DNA of 58,600 nucleotides from a bacterium (GTDB lineage: Bacteria > Gemmatimonadota > Glassbacteria > GWA2-58-10): assembly GCA_021372515.1 (NCBI GenBank), contig JAJFUG010000113.1, forward strand, positions 1 through 58,600. Reading direction: 5' to 3'. The position numbers and the translations under genes are program-made. Below the pieces are notes generated by a model, which saw nothing but the letters and a program-made list of their open reading frames with translations, made no database searches and was not told the origin of the DNA. Positions within the stretch are counted from its first letter, which is position 1. Each line of letters opens with the position of its first letter. This document shows, one piece after another, positions 21,828 through 29,970 of the stretch.

Positions 21828-21866
21828 AAACGGCCAAGCCTGTTGATTCAGGCTTGGCCGTTTCTC
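21828..21866 (+). terminator. Terminator of the hydrolase-acetate kinase operon
   Basis: AAACGGCCAAGCCTG at 21828-21842 pairs with CAGGCTTGGCCGTTT at 21849-21863, followed by TTTCTC. An almost identical hairpin occurs at 33241-33278 beside tRNA-Ser. Confidence 0.85.
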
Positions 21867-22316
21867 TATTGAGGTGAGGTGTCCAGACGAGTCGATGATC
21901 TATCTTATCCCAAGGGAACGAGGAATAGCCTGGTTTCCCCAGGGTAAAACAGCTCAGGACTCACAACAGGAGTGGAGCACCCGGGGAAACCTTCCCCATG
22001 GAAGCGCGAAAAGAGTCGCCACTTCAGGAGGGAGAGCGACCTGTACGGTGCTGATGCAGATGCGAGCTATCCCCGCCTGCGCTGGGGAACACACGCCAAG
22101 CGGCTGGAGAGTAAGCCCCGGTCCGGCATCGCCTCCGGAATTTAACTGCATGTTCAGGCTTCAGCGGGTATATCATCCCCAGGCCCGGACCCCTTGCTTC
22201 GGGAACCGTTGCGGATTCTCCCGGATTAGTGTATTTCTTATCTTCAAGCAATTCTCGACGACTCCCTATTTAGAGAATTGATTCGAATAAGACTATCATA
22301 CGGAACGATTCAACCG
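21867..22316. other. Long intergenic stretch with one CRISPR-repeat-like sequence
   Basis: No convincing gene is present. A 135-codon open frame covers 21874-22281 but has no ribosome site and ordinary noncoding character. At about 22056-22085 the sequence GCTATCCCCGCC-TGCG-CTGGGGAACAC resembles the type I-E CRISPR repeat; it is a single copy with no array or cas genes. The end of the region must carry the promoter of the response-regulator gene, which I could not place. Confidence 0.45.
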
Positions 22317-23687
22317 ATGGGCATCAACAGCGGAAAACCGTACTCAGCACTGCTCAGGCTCAACGTCCTGGTGGTGGATGACGAGTCCTCCATCCGGAAG
22401 ACACTGGCCTATTGCCTGGAAAGCCTCGGGCACACTGTCACGGCTGTGTCTGGCGCAGAGGAGGGACTGGCAGAGGCCAGAGACAAGGCTTTCGACCTGG
22501 CGTTTGTCGACATGCGCCTGGACAGCGACAACGGCCTGGACCTGGTCCCCGCCCTGCTGGAGGCCTCGCCCTGGATCAAGTGTGTCGTGATAACCGCCTA
22601 TGCCTCGGTCGACACCGCGGTCGAGGCGATGCGGCGCGGGGCGTTCGACTATTTGCCCAAGCCGTTCGAGCCGGACCAGGTGCGGCTGGAGTGCGAGAAA
22701 GTGCTCCGGATCCGGAGCCTGGAGCTGAAACTGGAGGAGTTCAAGTCCGCCCTGGCGGCTCTCAGCCCGGGGATCAACCTGATGACCGGTAACAGTGCGA
22801 TGAAACACGCCCTGGAGACCGCCCGTCAGGTGGCTCCCACGGAGTCGATTGTTCTGCTGCGGGGTGAAACCGGGACCGGGAAATCCGTTCTGGCGCGGGC
22901 CATTCACGGCTGGAGCCGCCGGGCCGGCAAGCCGATGACGATCATCTCCTGCCCCACTCTGCCCTCCGAGCTGCTGGAAAGCGAGCTGTTCGGCCATGCC
23001 CGTGGAGCGTTCACCGGCGCGTTCAAGGACCACGCCGGCCGGATAGCGGCCTGCCACGGCGGGACCCTGTTCCTGGATGAGATCGGCGACCTGCCCCCGC
23101 CGATCCAGCCCAAACTGCTGCGTTTCATCCAGGACCGGGAGTACGAGAGAATCGGTGAAAACATTACCCGCACCGAGGATGTGCGGATCATCGCCGCGAC
23201 CAACACAGACTTGGAGCAGGCCATGCGCGAAGGCCGCTTCCGCGAGGACCTCTTCTACCGTCTGAATGTGATCCAGATAGAGATACCGCCCCTGCGTGAG
23301 CGGCCCGAGGACATCGAGCCGCTGGCTTTGGATTTCCTGAGTTTCTGCGGACGGGTCAACCACAAGCGGTTCACTGGGTTCGACAGCGAGGCCCTGGCGG
23401 CCCTGAGACACTACCCCTGGCCCGGTAACATCCGCGAGCTGAGCAACATCATCGAAAGAGCCGCGATACTCTGCAAACACGAGCTGGTCCGTCTCGAGGA
23501 CCTCCCTGGTTCTTTCCGTCCCCAGAGCCCGAAGCTTCGGATCGGGGACCGCGTGCCCCTGGAACAGATCGAGGAGGCCCATATCCGCAGTGTTCTGGCC
23601 CGTACACGCAAGATTCAGGACGCCGCCGAAATCCTGGGGATCGACCAGGCCACCCTGTACCGCTTTCGCAAGACCCACGGCCTGTAG
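22317..23687 (+). CDS. NtrC-family response regulator, AlgB-like
   Basis: 456 residues from the ATG at 22317; an in-frame TTG at 22278 would add 13 residues. The receiver domain (about 15-135) has VVDDES and the phospho-acceptor D65 in VDMRLDS, and closes with KPF. The AAA+ domain has GETGTGKS, a perfect GAFTGA at 230-235 and FLDEIGD. The C-terminal Fis-type helix-turn-helix ends AAEILGIDQATLYRFRK. The receiver sequence resembles AlgB of Pseudomonas. Phosphorylation by the kinase encoded next would allow it to activate sigma-54 promoters; the nearest lies between the two genes, with dyads suited as its binding sites. Confidence 0.92.
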   Translation: MGINSGKPYSALLRLNVLVVDDESSIRKTLAYCLESLGHTVTAVSGAEEGLAEARDKAFDLAFVDMRLDSDNGLDLVPALLEASPWIKCVVITAYASVDTAVEAMRRGAFDYLPKPFEPDQVRLECEKVLRIRSLELKLEEFKSALAALSPGINLMTGNSAMKHALETARQVAPTESIVLLRGETGTGKSVLARAIHGWSRRAGKPMTIISCPTLPSELLESELFGHARGAFTGAFKDHAGRIAACHGGTLFLDEIGDLPPPIQPKLLRFIQDREYERIGENITRTEDVRIIAATNTDLEQAMREGRFREDLFYRLNVIQIEIPPLRERPEDIEPLALDFLSFCGRVNHKRFTGFDSEALAALRHYPWPGNIRELSNIIERAAILCKHELVRLEDLPGSFRPQSPKLRIGDRVPLEQIEEAHIRSVLARTRKIQDAAEILGIDQATLYRFRKTHGL

Positions 23688-23717
23688 CCCCATGCCATCC
23701 GATTCCGCTTGCCCGTT

Positions 23718-23757
23718 CGTGCAATTTGCACGGACCGGGAAAGCGATTTGTGCAAAT
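23718..23757. promoter_or_regulatory. Paired dyads, candidate enhancer sites
   Basis: CGTGCAATTTGCACG (23718-23732) is a perfect palindrome, and ATTTG-TG-CAAAT (23746-23757) is a second dyad sharing the TTTGCAC/GTGCAAA core. They lie 70-110 bases upstream of the sigma-54 promoter at 23826, a normal enhancer position for the regulator encoded immediately upstream. Confidence 0.6.
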
Positions 23758-23825
23758 ATCACATCCGCAACGTTAGCCGTATCCATCAAACCCTTGCACA
23801 GAGCCATTCCGGGCGTTCAGCGCCC

Positions 23826-23840
23826 TGGCATGACGGTTGC
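23826..23840 (+). promoter_or_regulatory. Sigma-54 promoter of the histidine kinase and TonB-module genes
   Basis: TGGCATG-ACGG-TTGC has the GG and GC pairs in correct spacing and differs from consensus only at the T in TGGCATG. Transcription would start near 23852, before the ATG at 23889. Confidence 0.75.
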
Positions 23841-23888
23841 CTTATATACCTCCCGATTCCCAAATCACACTCTCAGCCGGGAAATAAA

Positions 23889-25721
23889 ATGAGCCTCAGA
23901 AAGAAAGTCCTCCTGGAGAACGGCCTGGGACTGGGCCTGGTGGTCCTGATCGTCGCCTGGTCGGTCTACAACCTGCTCTCTCTCGGCCAGACCAGCGAAT
24001 CGATCCTGCGGGAAAACTACCAGAGCATCCTGGCCGCCTACGACATGCATATCGCGTTGGACAACCAGGACATGATCATCCGGGACGACCTGCGCAACCT
24101 GAGGCCCAAAGGTCAGCTCGAGTTCAAGAAAAGCGAGGACATATTCCGCCGCGCCCTGGGCAAAGCCCGGGACCATGTTTATGTCAGGGGCGAGGCTGAG
24201 ATAGTCGATTCGATTGAAACCCAGTACGGACGGTATGTCGCCGAGTTTTTCGACCGGTTCATCCTGGAACCCTCGCTCAGCGACAGCCTGGCCACGTCCT
24301 ACCAGGGCTCTTTCCTCACACTCTCGGACAGGATACACGGCTCTTTCATCAAACTGAGCGACCTGAACCAGAGCAGCATGTACGAATCGAGCCTGCGCTC
24401 CAGGCTGGTGGCCACCCGGGCGGCCTGGTCCATGATCGCGATCGGGGCGGTGGTGCTGGTGATCGGCCTGCTGTTCAGCCTCCTGCTCTCCAACTACCTG
24501 GTCAGTCCGCTGAAACGTCTGATGGAGGCCTCCCGGCTGATCGCGCTTGGAGACTACAGCGTAAGGATGCCCCTGGAGAGCCGGGATGAATTCGGGCAAC
24601 TCTCCCAGGAATTCAACCGCATGGCCGGCGAGCTGGCCGCGTTCCACGAGATGCACGTGGACAGGATACTGGCCGAGAAACACAAGACCGAGGCGATCCT
24701 GCAGGGCATCGAGGAGGGCGTGATGGTGCTGGAGCCAGACCTGCGGCTTTCCACGATCAACTCCGCTGCGATCCGCCTCCTGGAGCTGAAAAAATATACA
24801 CCGGGGACATCCGCCGCTTTCACGGAGCTGATCGAGCACGAGGGCTTGATCCACGCGGTCCGCTCTCTGGCCGAAACCGGTAAAATACCTGCGATGGAAG
24901 ACTCTCAGCGCCTGATTGCCATACCACTCAAGCAGTCGGTGCGCTACCTGCTGTTCTCCGTGACCCCGGCCTGGAACAAGGAGGGCGGGCTGGCGGCGAT
25001 CCTGATCCTGCTGATCGACGTGACCCGGCTGGGCGAACTGGATCGTCTGAAAAACGAGTTCATCATGGCCGCCTCGCACGAGCTGCGCACCCCGCTGACC
25101 AGTATCGGCATGAGCATCGAGCTGCTGATGGAGCATGTTTCCGAGCAGTTGAAGCCCAGGGAAAGGGAGCTTCTCACCTCGGCCAGCAGCGAGATAAAAC
25201 GTTTAAAGACCCTCGTTTCGGACCTGCTGGACCTGTCCAAGATCGAGTCCGGGGTGATCGAGCTCGATTTCCAGCGTCTTCAGCCCGCAGTGGTGGTCGA
25301 GCGTGCCGTTTCCCTTCTCGCCGATCAGATGGAAACCAAAAAGATAATTTTCCGGCAGGACATCCCGGCCTCTCTTCCCGAGGTCCGGGCCGATGCCGAC
25401 AAGACAGTCTGGGTGCTGACCAACTTGATCGGTAACGCCACCCGGTATGTGGACGCCGGAGGAGAGATCAAGCTTTCCGCCCAGGCCCGCGGCCAGTTCA
25501 TGCACTTTTCCGTCTCAGACAACGGACCGGGAATAGCCAAGGAGCATCAGAGCAAGATTTTCGAGAAATTCGTACAGATAAAGGACTACGGAAAAGTCGG
25601 CGGCGCGGGCCTGGGCCTGTCGATCTCTCGTGAAATTGTCCGCGCCCACGGCGGGACGATCTGGGTGGATTCAATACCCGGCAGCGGCAGCACTTTCACT
25701 TTTACCTTGCCCCTGGTGTAA
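23889..25721 (+). CDS. Membrane sensor histidine kinase with HAMP and PAS-like domains, KinB-like
   Basis: 610 residues from the ATG at 23889. Membrane segments at about 10-30 and 178-200 flank an outer sensor of about 150 residues that is mostly helical. A HAMP domain follows (SPLKRLMEASRLIALGDYSVRMP), then a PAS-like region, then HisKA with H397 in ASHELRTPL, and the ATPase domain with NLIGNATRYV, DNGPGI and GGAGLGLSIS. It should phosphorylate the AlgB-like regulator encoded 201 bases upstream and possibly the lone receiver encoded 20 bases downstream. The signal is unknown. A sigma-54 promoter precedes it, so the pair may be self-reinforcing. Confidence 0.93.
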   Translation: MSLRKKVLLENGLGLGLVVLIVAWSVYNLLSLGQTSESILRENYQSILAAYDMHIALDNQDMIIRDDLRNLRPKGQLEFKKSEDIFRRALGKARDHVYVRGEAEIVDSIETQYGRYVAEFFDRFILEPSLSDSLATSYQGSFLTLSDRIHGSFIKLSDLNQSSMYESSLRSRLVATRAAWSMIAIGAVVLVIGLLFSLLLSNYLVSPLKRLMEASRLIALGDYSVRMPLESRDEFGQLSQEFNRMAGELAAFHEMHVDRILAEKHKTEAILQGIEEGVMVLEPDLRLSTINSAAIRLLELKKYTPGTSAAFTELIEHEGLIHAVRSLAETGKIPAMEDSQRLIAIPLKQSVRYLLFSVTPAWNKEGGLAAILILLIDVTRLGELDRLKNEFIMAASHELRTPLTSIGMSIELLMEHVSEQLKPRERELLTSASSEIKRLKTLVSDLLDLSKIESGVIELDFQRLQPAVVVERAVSLLADQMETKKIIFRQDIPASLPEVRADADKTVWVLTNLIGNATRYVDAGGEIKLSAQARGQFMHFSVSDNGPGIAKEHQSKIFEKFVQIKDYGKVGGAGLGLSISREIVRAHGGTIWVDSIPGSGSTFTFTLPLV

Positions 25722-25741
25722 AGGCGACAAGGGGAGGCTGT

Positions 25742-26110
25742 GTGAGCGCCAGAAAAGTGTTGATAGTCGATGATGAGGAAAGCATCCGCCTGACCTTGAG
25801 TTGCACCCTCGAGGACCTGGGGCTGGAGGTGGAGGCGGTGGCCGACGGGGAGCGGGCCCTGGACAGGTTGCGGGCAGAGGACTTCGAACTGGTCTTCCTC
25901 GACCTTCGCCTTCCCGGGATCGACGGTATGGAGGTGCTGCGTCAAGCCCATACGCTGCGGCCGAACACTCAGGTGTTCGTGATGACCGCCTACGACACGC
26001 TCGAATCCAGGGTGGACTCCCTCAAGCTGGGGGCCCGGGGTTTTATCCAGAAACCGTTCACCGCCAACAATATCCGGCAGGTGTTCCTGAGGCGGGATAT
26101 GCCGGATTAA
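25742..26110 (+). CDS. Single-domain response regulator
   Basis: 122 residues from a GTG with GGGGAGG upstream. Only a receiver domain is present: IVDDEE acidic pocket, phospho-acceptor D54 in FLDLRLPG, Thr in MTAYDT and Lys in QKPF. There is no output domain, so it works either as a phosphate relay or sink or by protein contact, as CheY does. It follows the histidine kinase by 20 bases and is probably on its transcript. The TonB module starts 156 bases later. Confidence 0.9.
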   Translation: MSARKVLIVDDEESIRLTLSCTLEDLGLEVEAVADGERALDRLRAEDFELVFLDLRLPGIDGMEVLRQAHTLRPNTQVFVMTAYDTLESRVDSLKLGARGFIQKPFTANNIRQVFLRRDMPD

Positions 26111-26266
26111 AGGGCTGATCCGCAAAGAACATGAAAGCAAAGGTGGGATAGACATGCAGATTCGAGCTTAGCCGGGTTTATACAGTTGTCTGAATGAAAG
26201 CAGTCCTTTCGATTCCGTCAGTCAGGTCGGTCATGGTCAGAACAGTCAACGAGAGGGTTGTCTGAA

Positions 26267-26983
26267 ATGAAACAGGGGATCTTCATCACACTCATTCTGC
26301 TGCTCGCTTTCGGCATCGCGTACCTGATATTCACCTACATGCTGCCCGACTACATCCGGGCCGGCGGGCCGCTGGTGGTGCTGTTGATCACGCTGTCGAT
26401 CACCATAGTCACTTTCATCTTCGAGCGTCTTTTCATGCTGCACCTGGCACGGGGCAAGGGCTCTTTGCCCAAGTTCGTCCGCAGCCTGAAACATGATATC
26501 TCCGAGGGCCGGGTCGATTCGGCCATCGAGCTGTGCGACAAGCAGAAAGGCACCCTGGCCAATGTCATCCGCAGCGGCCTGGCCCGGTTTGTGGAGGTCA
26601 GCCGGAAGAACGACGGGATGAAGACCAAGGATATGCTGGATGCAGTCAAACGCTCGATCGATGACACGATGAGCCTCGAGATTCCGCTGCTGGAGAAGAA
26701 CCTGGTGGTCCTGTCCACCATCGCATCGATCGCCACGCTGGTCGGGCTGCTGGGCACGACTGTCGGCATGATCCGCGCGTTCAGGGCGCTGGCCCACGCG
26801 GGAGCGCCGGACGCCATCCAGCTCTCGGTCGGTATCTCCGAGGCCCTGATCAACACGGCGGGCGGCCTGTTCTGCGCGATCATGGGCATCGTGTTCTACA
26901 ACATCTTCGCCACCCGTATCGACAATTTCACCTATATGATCGACGAGACGAGCATCACGATCTTCGACAAGCTGCTTAAGTAG
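26267..26983 (+). CDS. exbB: MotA/TolQ/ExbB proton channel protein
   Basis: 238 residues from the ATG at 26267, with GAGAGGG ten bases upstream. Membrane segments are at about 5-25 and 30-55, and two more near 145-170 and 190-215 in the characteristic LSTIASIATLVGLLGTTVGMIRAF and GLFCAIMGIVFYNIF stretches of the family. It forms the inner-membrane proton channel that, with ExbD, energises TonB. It heads a closely spaced set of ExbB, two ExbD and TonB. The 156-base gap before it holds no recognised promoter, so read-through from the kinase operon is possible. Confidence 0.92.
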   Translation: MKQGIFITLILLLAFGIAYLIFTYMLPDYIRAGGPLVVLLITLSITIVTFIFERLFMLHLARGKGSLPKFVRSLKHDISEGRVDSAIELCDKQKGTLANVIRSGLARFVEVSRKNDGMKTKDMLDAVKRSIDDTMSLEIPLLEKNLVVLSTIASIATLVGLLGTTVGMIRAFRALAHAGAPDAIQLSVGISEALINTAGGLFCAIMGIVFYNIFATRIDNFTYMIDETSITIFDKLLK

Positions 26984-27003
26984 CTCGGAACCGAGGCGCG
27001 ATT

Positions 27004-27468
27004 ATGGCCAAGAAAAAAAACCTGCTGGGCATCTTCATCGATATGACCCCGATGGTGGATGTAGTCATGCTGCTGCTGACCTTTTTCATGCTGACTACCA
27101 CCTTCAAAGCCCCCTCGGAGGCCGAGGTCATCCTGCCCAGCTCGCATTCCGAGATCAAGCTGCCGCAGTCGGATGTGATGACTGTGACGGTGACGAAGGA
27201 CAACCGGATATTCCTGGGCCTGGATTCACAAACTCTGCGGGCCAAGGTGTTCGGCGAGGAGAACAAGCTCAAGGCCGGCATCGAGGTGGACAAGCAGAGC
27301 CTGGCCAACCTCCTGATCCAGGCCCGTATCGCCAACCCCAAGCTGCGCACCGTGCTCAAAGGCGACAAGGACTCTCCCTACGGGGTGGTGCAGGATGTGA
27401 TGGACATTTTCCAGCAAGTCAAGATCACCCGGTTCAATTTCGTCACCGAACTGGAAAACTCGATGTAA
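27004..27468 (+). CDS. exbD: ExbD/TolR family protein, first copy
   Basis: 154 residues. A single membrane segment follows the classic FIDMTPMVDVVMLLLTFFMLTT; the Asp in PMVDV is the proton-path residue of ExbD. The remainder is a periplasmic ExbD-type fold with a YGVVQDVMDIFQQVKI C-terminal helix. The first residues are basic (MAKKKN). The gene lies 20 bases after exbB and is followed by a second exbD 15 bases later. Confidence 0.93.
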   Translation: MAKKKNLLGIFIDMTPMVDVVMLLLTFFMLTTTFKAPSEAEVILPSSHSEIKLPQSDVMTVTVTKDNRIFLGLDSQTLRAKVFGEENKLKAGIEVDKQSLANLLIQARIANPKLRTVLKGDKDSPYGVVQDVMDIFQQVKITRFNFVTELENSM

Positions 27469-27483
27469 GAACGGAGTTTCACG

Positions 27484-27978
27484 ATGGCGAATGTCGATTT
27501 GGGTCCCAAGGGCAAGGCGAAAGGCCCGCGTGGACGCAGAACCAAGAAAAGGCTCAACGTGCGGATCGACATGACCCCGATGGTGGATGTGGTCATGCTG
27601 CTGATCACGTTTTTCATGCTGGCCACGGTGTTCACCACTCCCCAGACCATGGAGATCAACATCCCTCCCGATGAGTCGAAGGTGGAGGTGGCCGAGTCGA
27701 ACCTGATGACTCTACGGGTCGACGCCGGCGGGGATATTTTCTGGAACATGGGCATGGAGCCCCCCAAGCCGGTGGAGTTCAAGGACCTGCGGTCCATGCT
27801 GACCACGGGGCTGAAAAGCAACCCCAAGCTCATAATCCTGGTGAAAGTGCAGCGCGAGGGGACTTACGGCAAGATGATAGACATCATGGACGAACTGAAC
27901 CTGGCGCAGATCGACCGGTTCAGCCTGGCCCCGTTCACGGATTACGACAAAGAGGAAATCGCCAAGGTGAAAGGTTGA
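27484..27978 (+). CDS. exbD: ExbD/TolR family protein, second copy
   Basis: 164 residues. It repeats the membrane motif (RIDMTPMVDVVMLLITFFML) and the Asp of the proton path, and has a longer basic N-terminus rich in Gly, Lys and Arg. It is clearly diverged from the first copy in the periplasmic part (NIPPDESKVEVAESN), so the two are old paralogs, probably a heteromeric pair. Double ExbD modules are common in the Bacteroidota and related phyla. Confidence 0.93.
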   Translation: MANVDLGPKGKAKGPRGRRTKKRLNVRIDMTPMVDVVMLLITFFMLATVFTTPQTMEINIPPDESKVEVAESNLMTLRVDAGGDIFWNMGMEPPKPVEFKDLRSMLTTGLKSNPKLIILVKVQREGTYGKMIDIMDELNLAQIDRFSLAPFTDYDKEEIAKVKG

Positions 27979-28033
27979 GCCTGGGAAGTGAAGGCTTTTC
28001 CGCCCTCATCTTGAGCAGAGTGGGAGACACTTG

Positions 28034-28783
28034 ATGATGTCAACGCTGGTAACAGACGGTCGGCCCGCCTACGGAGCCGTGGTGCTGGCGCAGAAAGCGC
28101 ATCGCTACACCTCCTGGGCTCTGGTGGTCGCGGCCGCCGTCCACATGGCGGTCCTCGGGGTATACTGGCTCTCGGTATACATGAAAGAGGAAGAGCCGCC
28201 AGTCCATACGATCCGGATAATGAAGTACAGCGAACTGGGTCCACCGCCCTCGATCAGCGGGCTGAACGAGGCGATCGCCCCCTCGGTTTCGGTGGCGAGC
28301 CCGGCGGCCAAACCCCAGATCGGCATCCCGGTCCCGGTGCCGGATGCCGAGATTTCTCCGGAGCAGACTTTAATGACCCAGCAGGAAATGAGCTCCGTCG
28401 GCGACACCACCGGAGTGGGCAGCGGTGCGTCCGCGACCATCGAGGCGGATGTGAAGGTGGAGAACATCCAGGATGAGGATGGGCCACCGGCCGCTTTCGT
28501 ACCGGTGGAAATCATGCCCAAGTTCGTGAAGCAAGTCAAGCCGGAGTACCCGGAGATCGCCCGTAAGACCGGCATGAAAGCCACGGTCTGGGTCAAGCTG
28601 TGGATCACGAAAGAGGGTAAGGTCAAGCAGGTGGTGGTGGTGAAGAGCGACAATGACCTGTTCAACCAGGCAGCCATTGACGCGGCCAAGGAATGTCTGT
28701 TCACCCCAGCCGTGGGGGCGGCCGGGCCGGTGGCGATCTGGGTGACTTTCCCATACCAGTTCAGTCTGCGCGGCGGAAGATGA
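28034..28783 (+). CDS. TonB-family energy transducer
   Basis: 249 residues from the ATG at 28034 with GGGAG eight bases upstream. One membrane segment (about 33-55, WALVVAAAVHMAVLGVYWLS) is followed by a Pro-rich linker and the TonB C-terminal domain (about 160-245): VKQVKPEYPEIARKTGMKATVWVKLWITKEGKV and the closing FPYQFSL. The His in the membrane segment (AAAVHMA) is the conserved TonB SxxxH type position. It passes energy from ExbB/ExbD to outer-membrane receptors such as the one encoded at 33666. Confidence 0.9.
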   Translation: MMSTLVTDGRPAYGAVVLAQKAHRYTSWALVVAAAVHMAVLGVYWLSVYMKEEEPPVHTIRIMKYSELGPPPSISGLNEAIAPSVSVASPAAKPQIGIPVPVPDAEISPEQTLMTQQEMSSVGDTTGVGSGASATIEADVKVENIQDEDGPPAAFVPVEIMPKFVKQVKPEYPEIARKTGMKATVWVKLWITKEGKVKQVVVVKSDNDLFNQAAIDAAKECLFTPAVGAAGPVAIWVTFPYQFSLRGGR

Positions 28784-28796
28784 AAGTCGGTGCGGG

Positions 28797-29036
28797 ATGA
28801 GGAACAAGCCTGGATTTCCACTTGTCTTCGGCTATACAGTCGCTGTTGTCACTGTGGCGGGCGGGGTGGTGCTCCTGTTCAATCTGCTCGATCTGCAGAC
28901 AATCCCGTTGGTCCGCCTCACTTTCGGCAGCCTGCTGGTGCTGGTGGGGGTATACCGCGTCCTCATCACCAGGCTCAGGTACCATACGAGTCCTCTGGAT
29001 GCCGGGGAGGAGACGGAGGAGGAGCGAGATGTTTAA
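28797..29036 (+). CDS. Small two-segment membrane protein
   Basis: 79 residues with hydrophobic segments at about 8-28 (VFGYTVAVVTVAGGVVLLFNLL) and 38-57, and an acidic tail EETEEERD. The stop overlaps the next start by 8 bases, so translation is coupled. I do not recognise a family. Being conserved inside a TonB module would suggest an accessory of the channel or of the substrate-binding lipoprotein. Confidence 0.7.
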   Translation: MRNKPGFPLVFGYTVAVVTVAGGVVLLFNLLDLQTIPLVRLTFGSLLVLVGVYRVLITRLRYHTSPLDAGEETEEERDV

Positions 29037-29970
29037 GTATGTTTTCACTTTTGTGTCAGTTCTTCTTCTTACCGGATGTTACAACACGCCGGCGCAGACC
29101 GCGACCTCCGGACATCTGAATGTCTTTGTCAGCGAGGCCTTCTACCACTTTCTCAAAAAGGAGACGGATGAGTTCGTCAGGCTCTATCCGCAGGCGGAAA
29201 TCTCTCTGACCGCCGTCTCCACGCGCGAGGCGTTGGTGAGTTTCATCAACGACAGCCTGCAGATGGTGGTCGTGGACCGTCCTTTCAACCAGGAGGAACA
29301 GACCGCCGCGGATCAGGCACAAATCCCCTGCCAGAGATTCAAGCTGGCCGAGGATGCCCTGGCGGTGCTGGTGAACCGGAAAAACTCACTGCCCGAAATC
29401 GAGTTGGACACGCTCCAGGCCGTGCTGAACGGGCGTATCACGGAATGGGGGCAGGTCCCGGGCTCCAGAACGAAAGGACAGGTGAGCTTTGTCTGCACGG
29501 ACAGGAATTCGGGGATCGGGGAATTACTCGTCGCGCTGCTCCCGGATGTCCAGCAGCCCCCCGAGCCCCGAGTGACAGCCGGCTCGCAGAAAGCGGTCTA
29601 CGATTCCGTGGCCGCCGATACGAAGGCCTTGGGCCTGGTCTCGGTGGCCTGCCTGAAATCGATCAGCCGAGGGGACACGGTTTACGGCGGGATCGATTCG
29701 ACCGGCCCGGTGCGGGCTGTCCCGATCTCGACAGCCGATTACAGCGGGCACGCAAACTCTCACAGAATAAGCCAGGCCAGTATCTACGCCGGGACCTACC
29801 CGCTGCACTACCCGTTGTACATCTATCTCAACGGGACATACTCCGAGCTGGCTGCGGGGTTCTGTTCTTTCCTCACCGGAGTGGAGGGTCAGAAATTAGT
29901 TCAGAAATTCGGGCTCGTGCCCGCCGCCATGCCGGTGCGTCTTGTCCAGTTGAATTATCAAGCGAGATGA
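29029..29970 (+). CDS. PstS-like substrate-binding lipoprotein
   Basis: 313 residues from the ATG at 29029, preceded by GGAGGAGCG. Lipobox LLTGC at about residue 17. The fold is that of the PstS-like periplasmic binding proteins: FVSEAFYHFLKKETDEF, VSTREALVSFINDSLQMVVVDRP, ITEWGQVPG, CTDRNSGI, then the closing YPLYIYLNGTYSELAAGFCSFL. In PstS these form the phosphate pocket; the DRNSGI loop is close to the phosphate-binding RxxGSGT consensus but not identical. No ABC transporter genes follow, so it may be a sensor or delivery protein for the TonB machinery. Confidence 0.8.
   Translation: MFKYVFTFVSVLLLTGCYNTPAQTATSGHLNVFVSEAFYHFLKKETDEFVRLYPQAEISLTAVSTREALVSFINDSLQMVVVDRPFNQEEQTAADQAQIPCQRFKLAEDALAVLVNRKNSLPEIELDTLQAVLNGRITEWGQVPGSRTKGQVSFVCTDRNSGIGELLVALLPDVQQPPEPRVTAGSQKAVYDSVAADTKALGLVSVACLKSISRGDTVYGGIDSTGPVRAVPISTADYSGHANSHRISQASIYAGTYPLHYPLYIYLNGTYSELAAGFCSFLTGVEGQKLVQKFGLVPAAMPVRLVQLNYQAR

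Noticed and set aside
21930-22090. Possible CRISPR array
   Set aside because: Only one stretch matches a repeat; other CCCC/GGGG pairs nearby do not share sequence or spacing.
21874-22281. 135-codon open frame downstream of the acetokinase operon
   Set aside because: No ribosome site, no recognisable domain; its IPACAGEHTP segment is the translation of the CRISPR-repeat-like sequence.
26444-26460. TGGCACG inside exbB
   Set aside because: No TTGC at the required distance and it lies within coding sequence.
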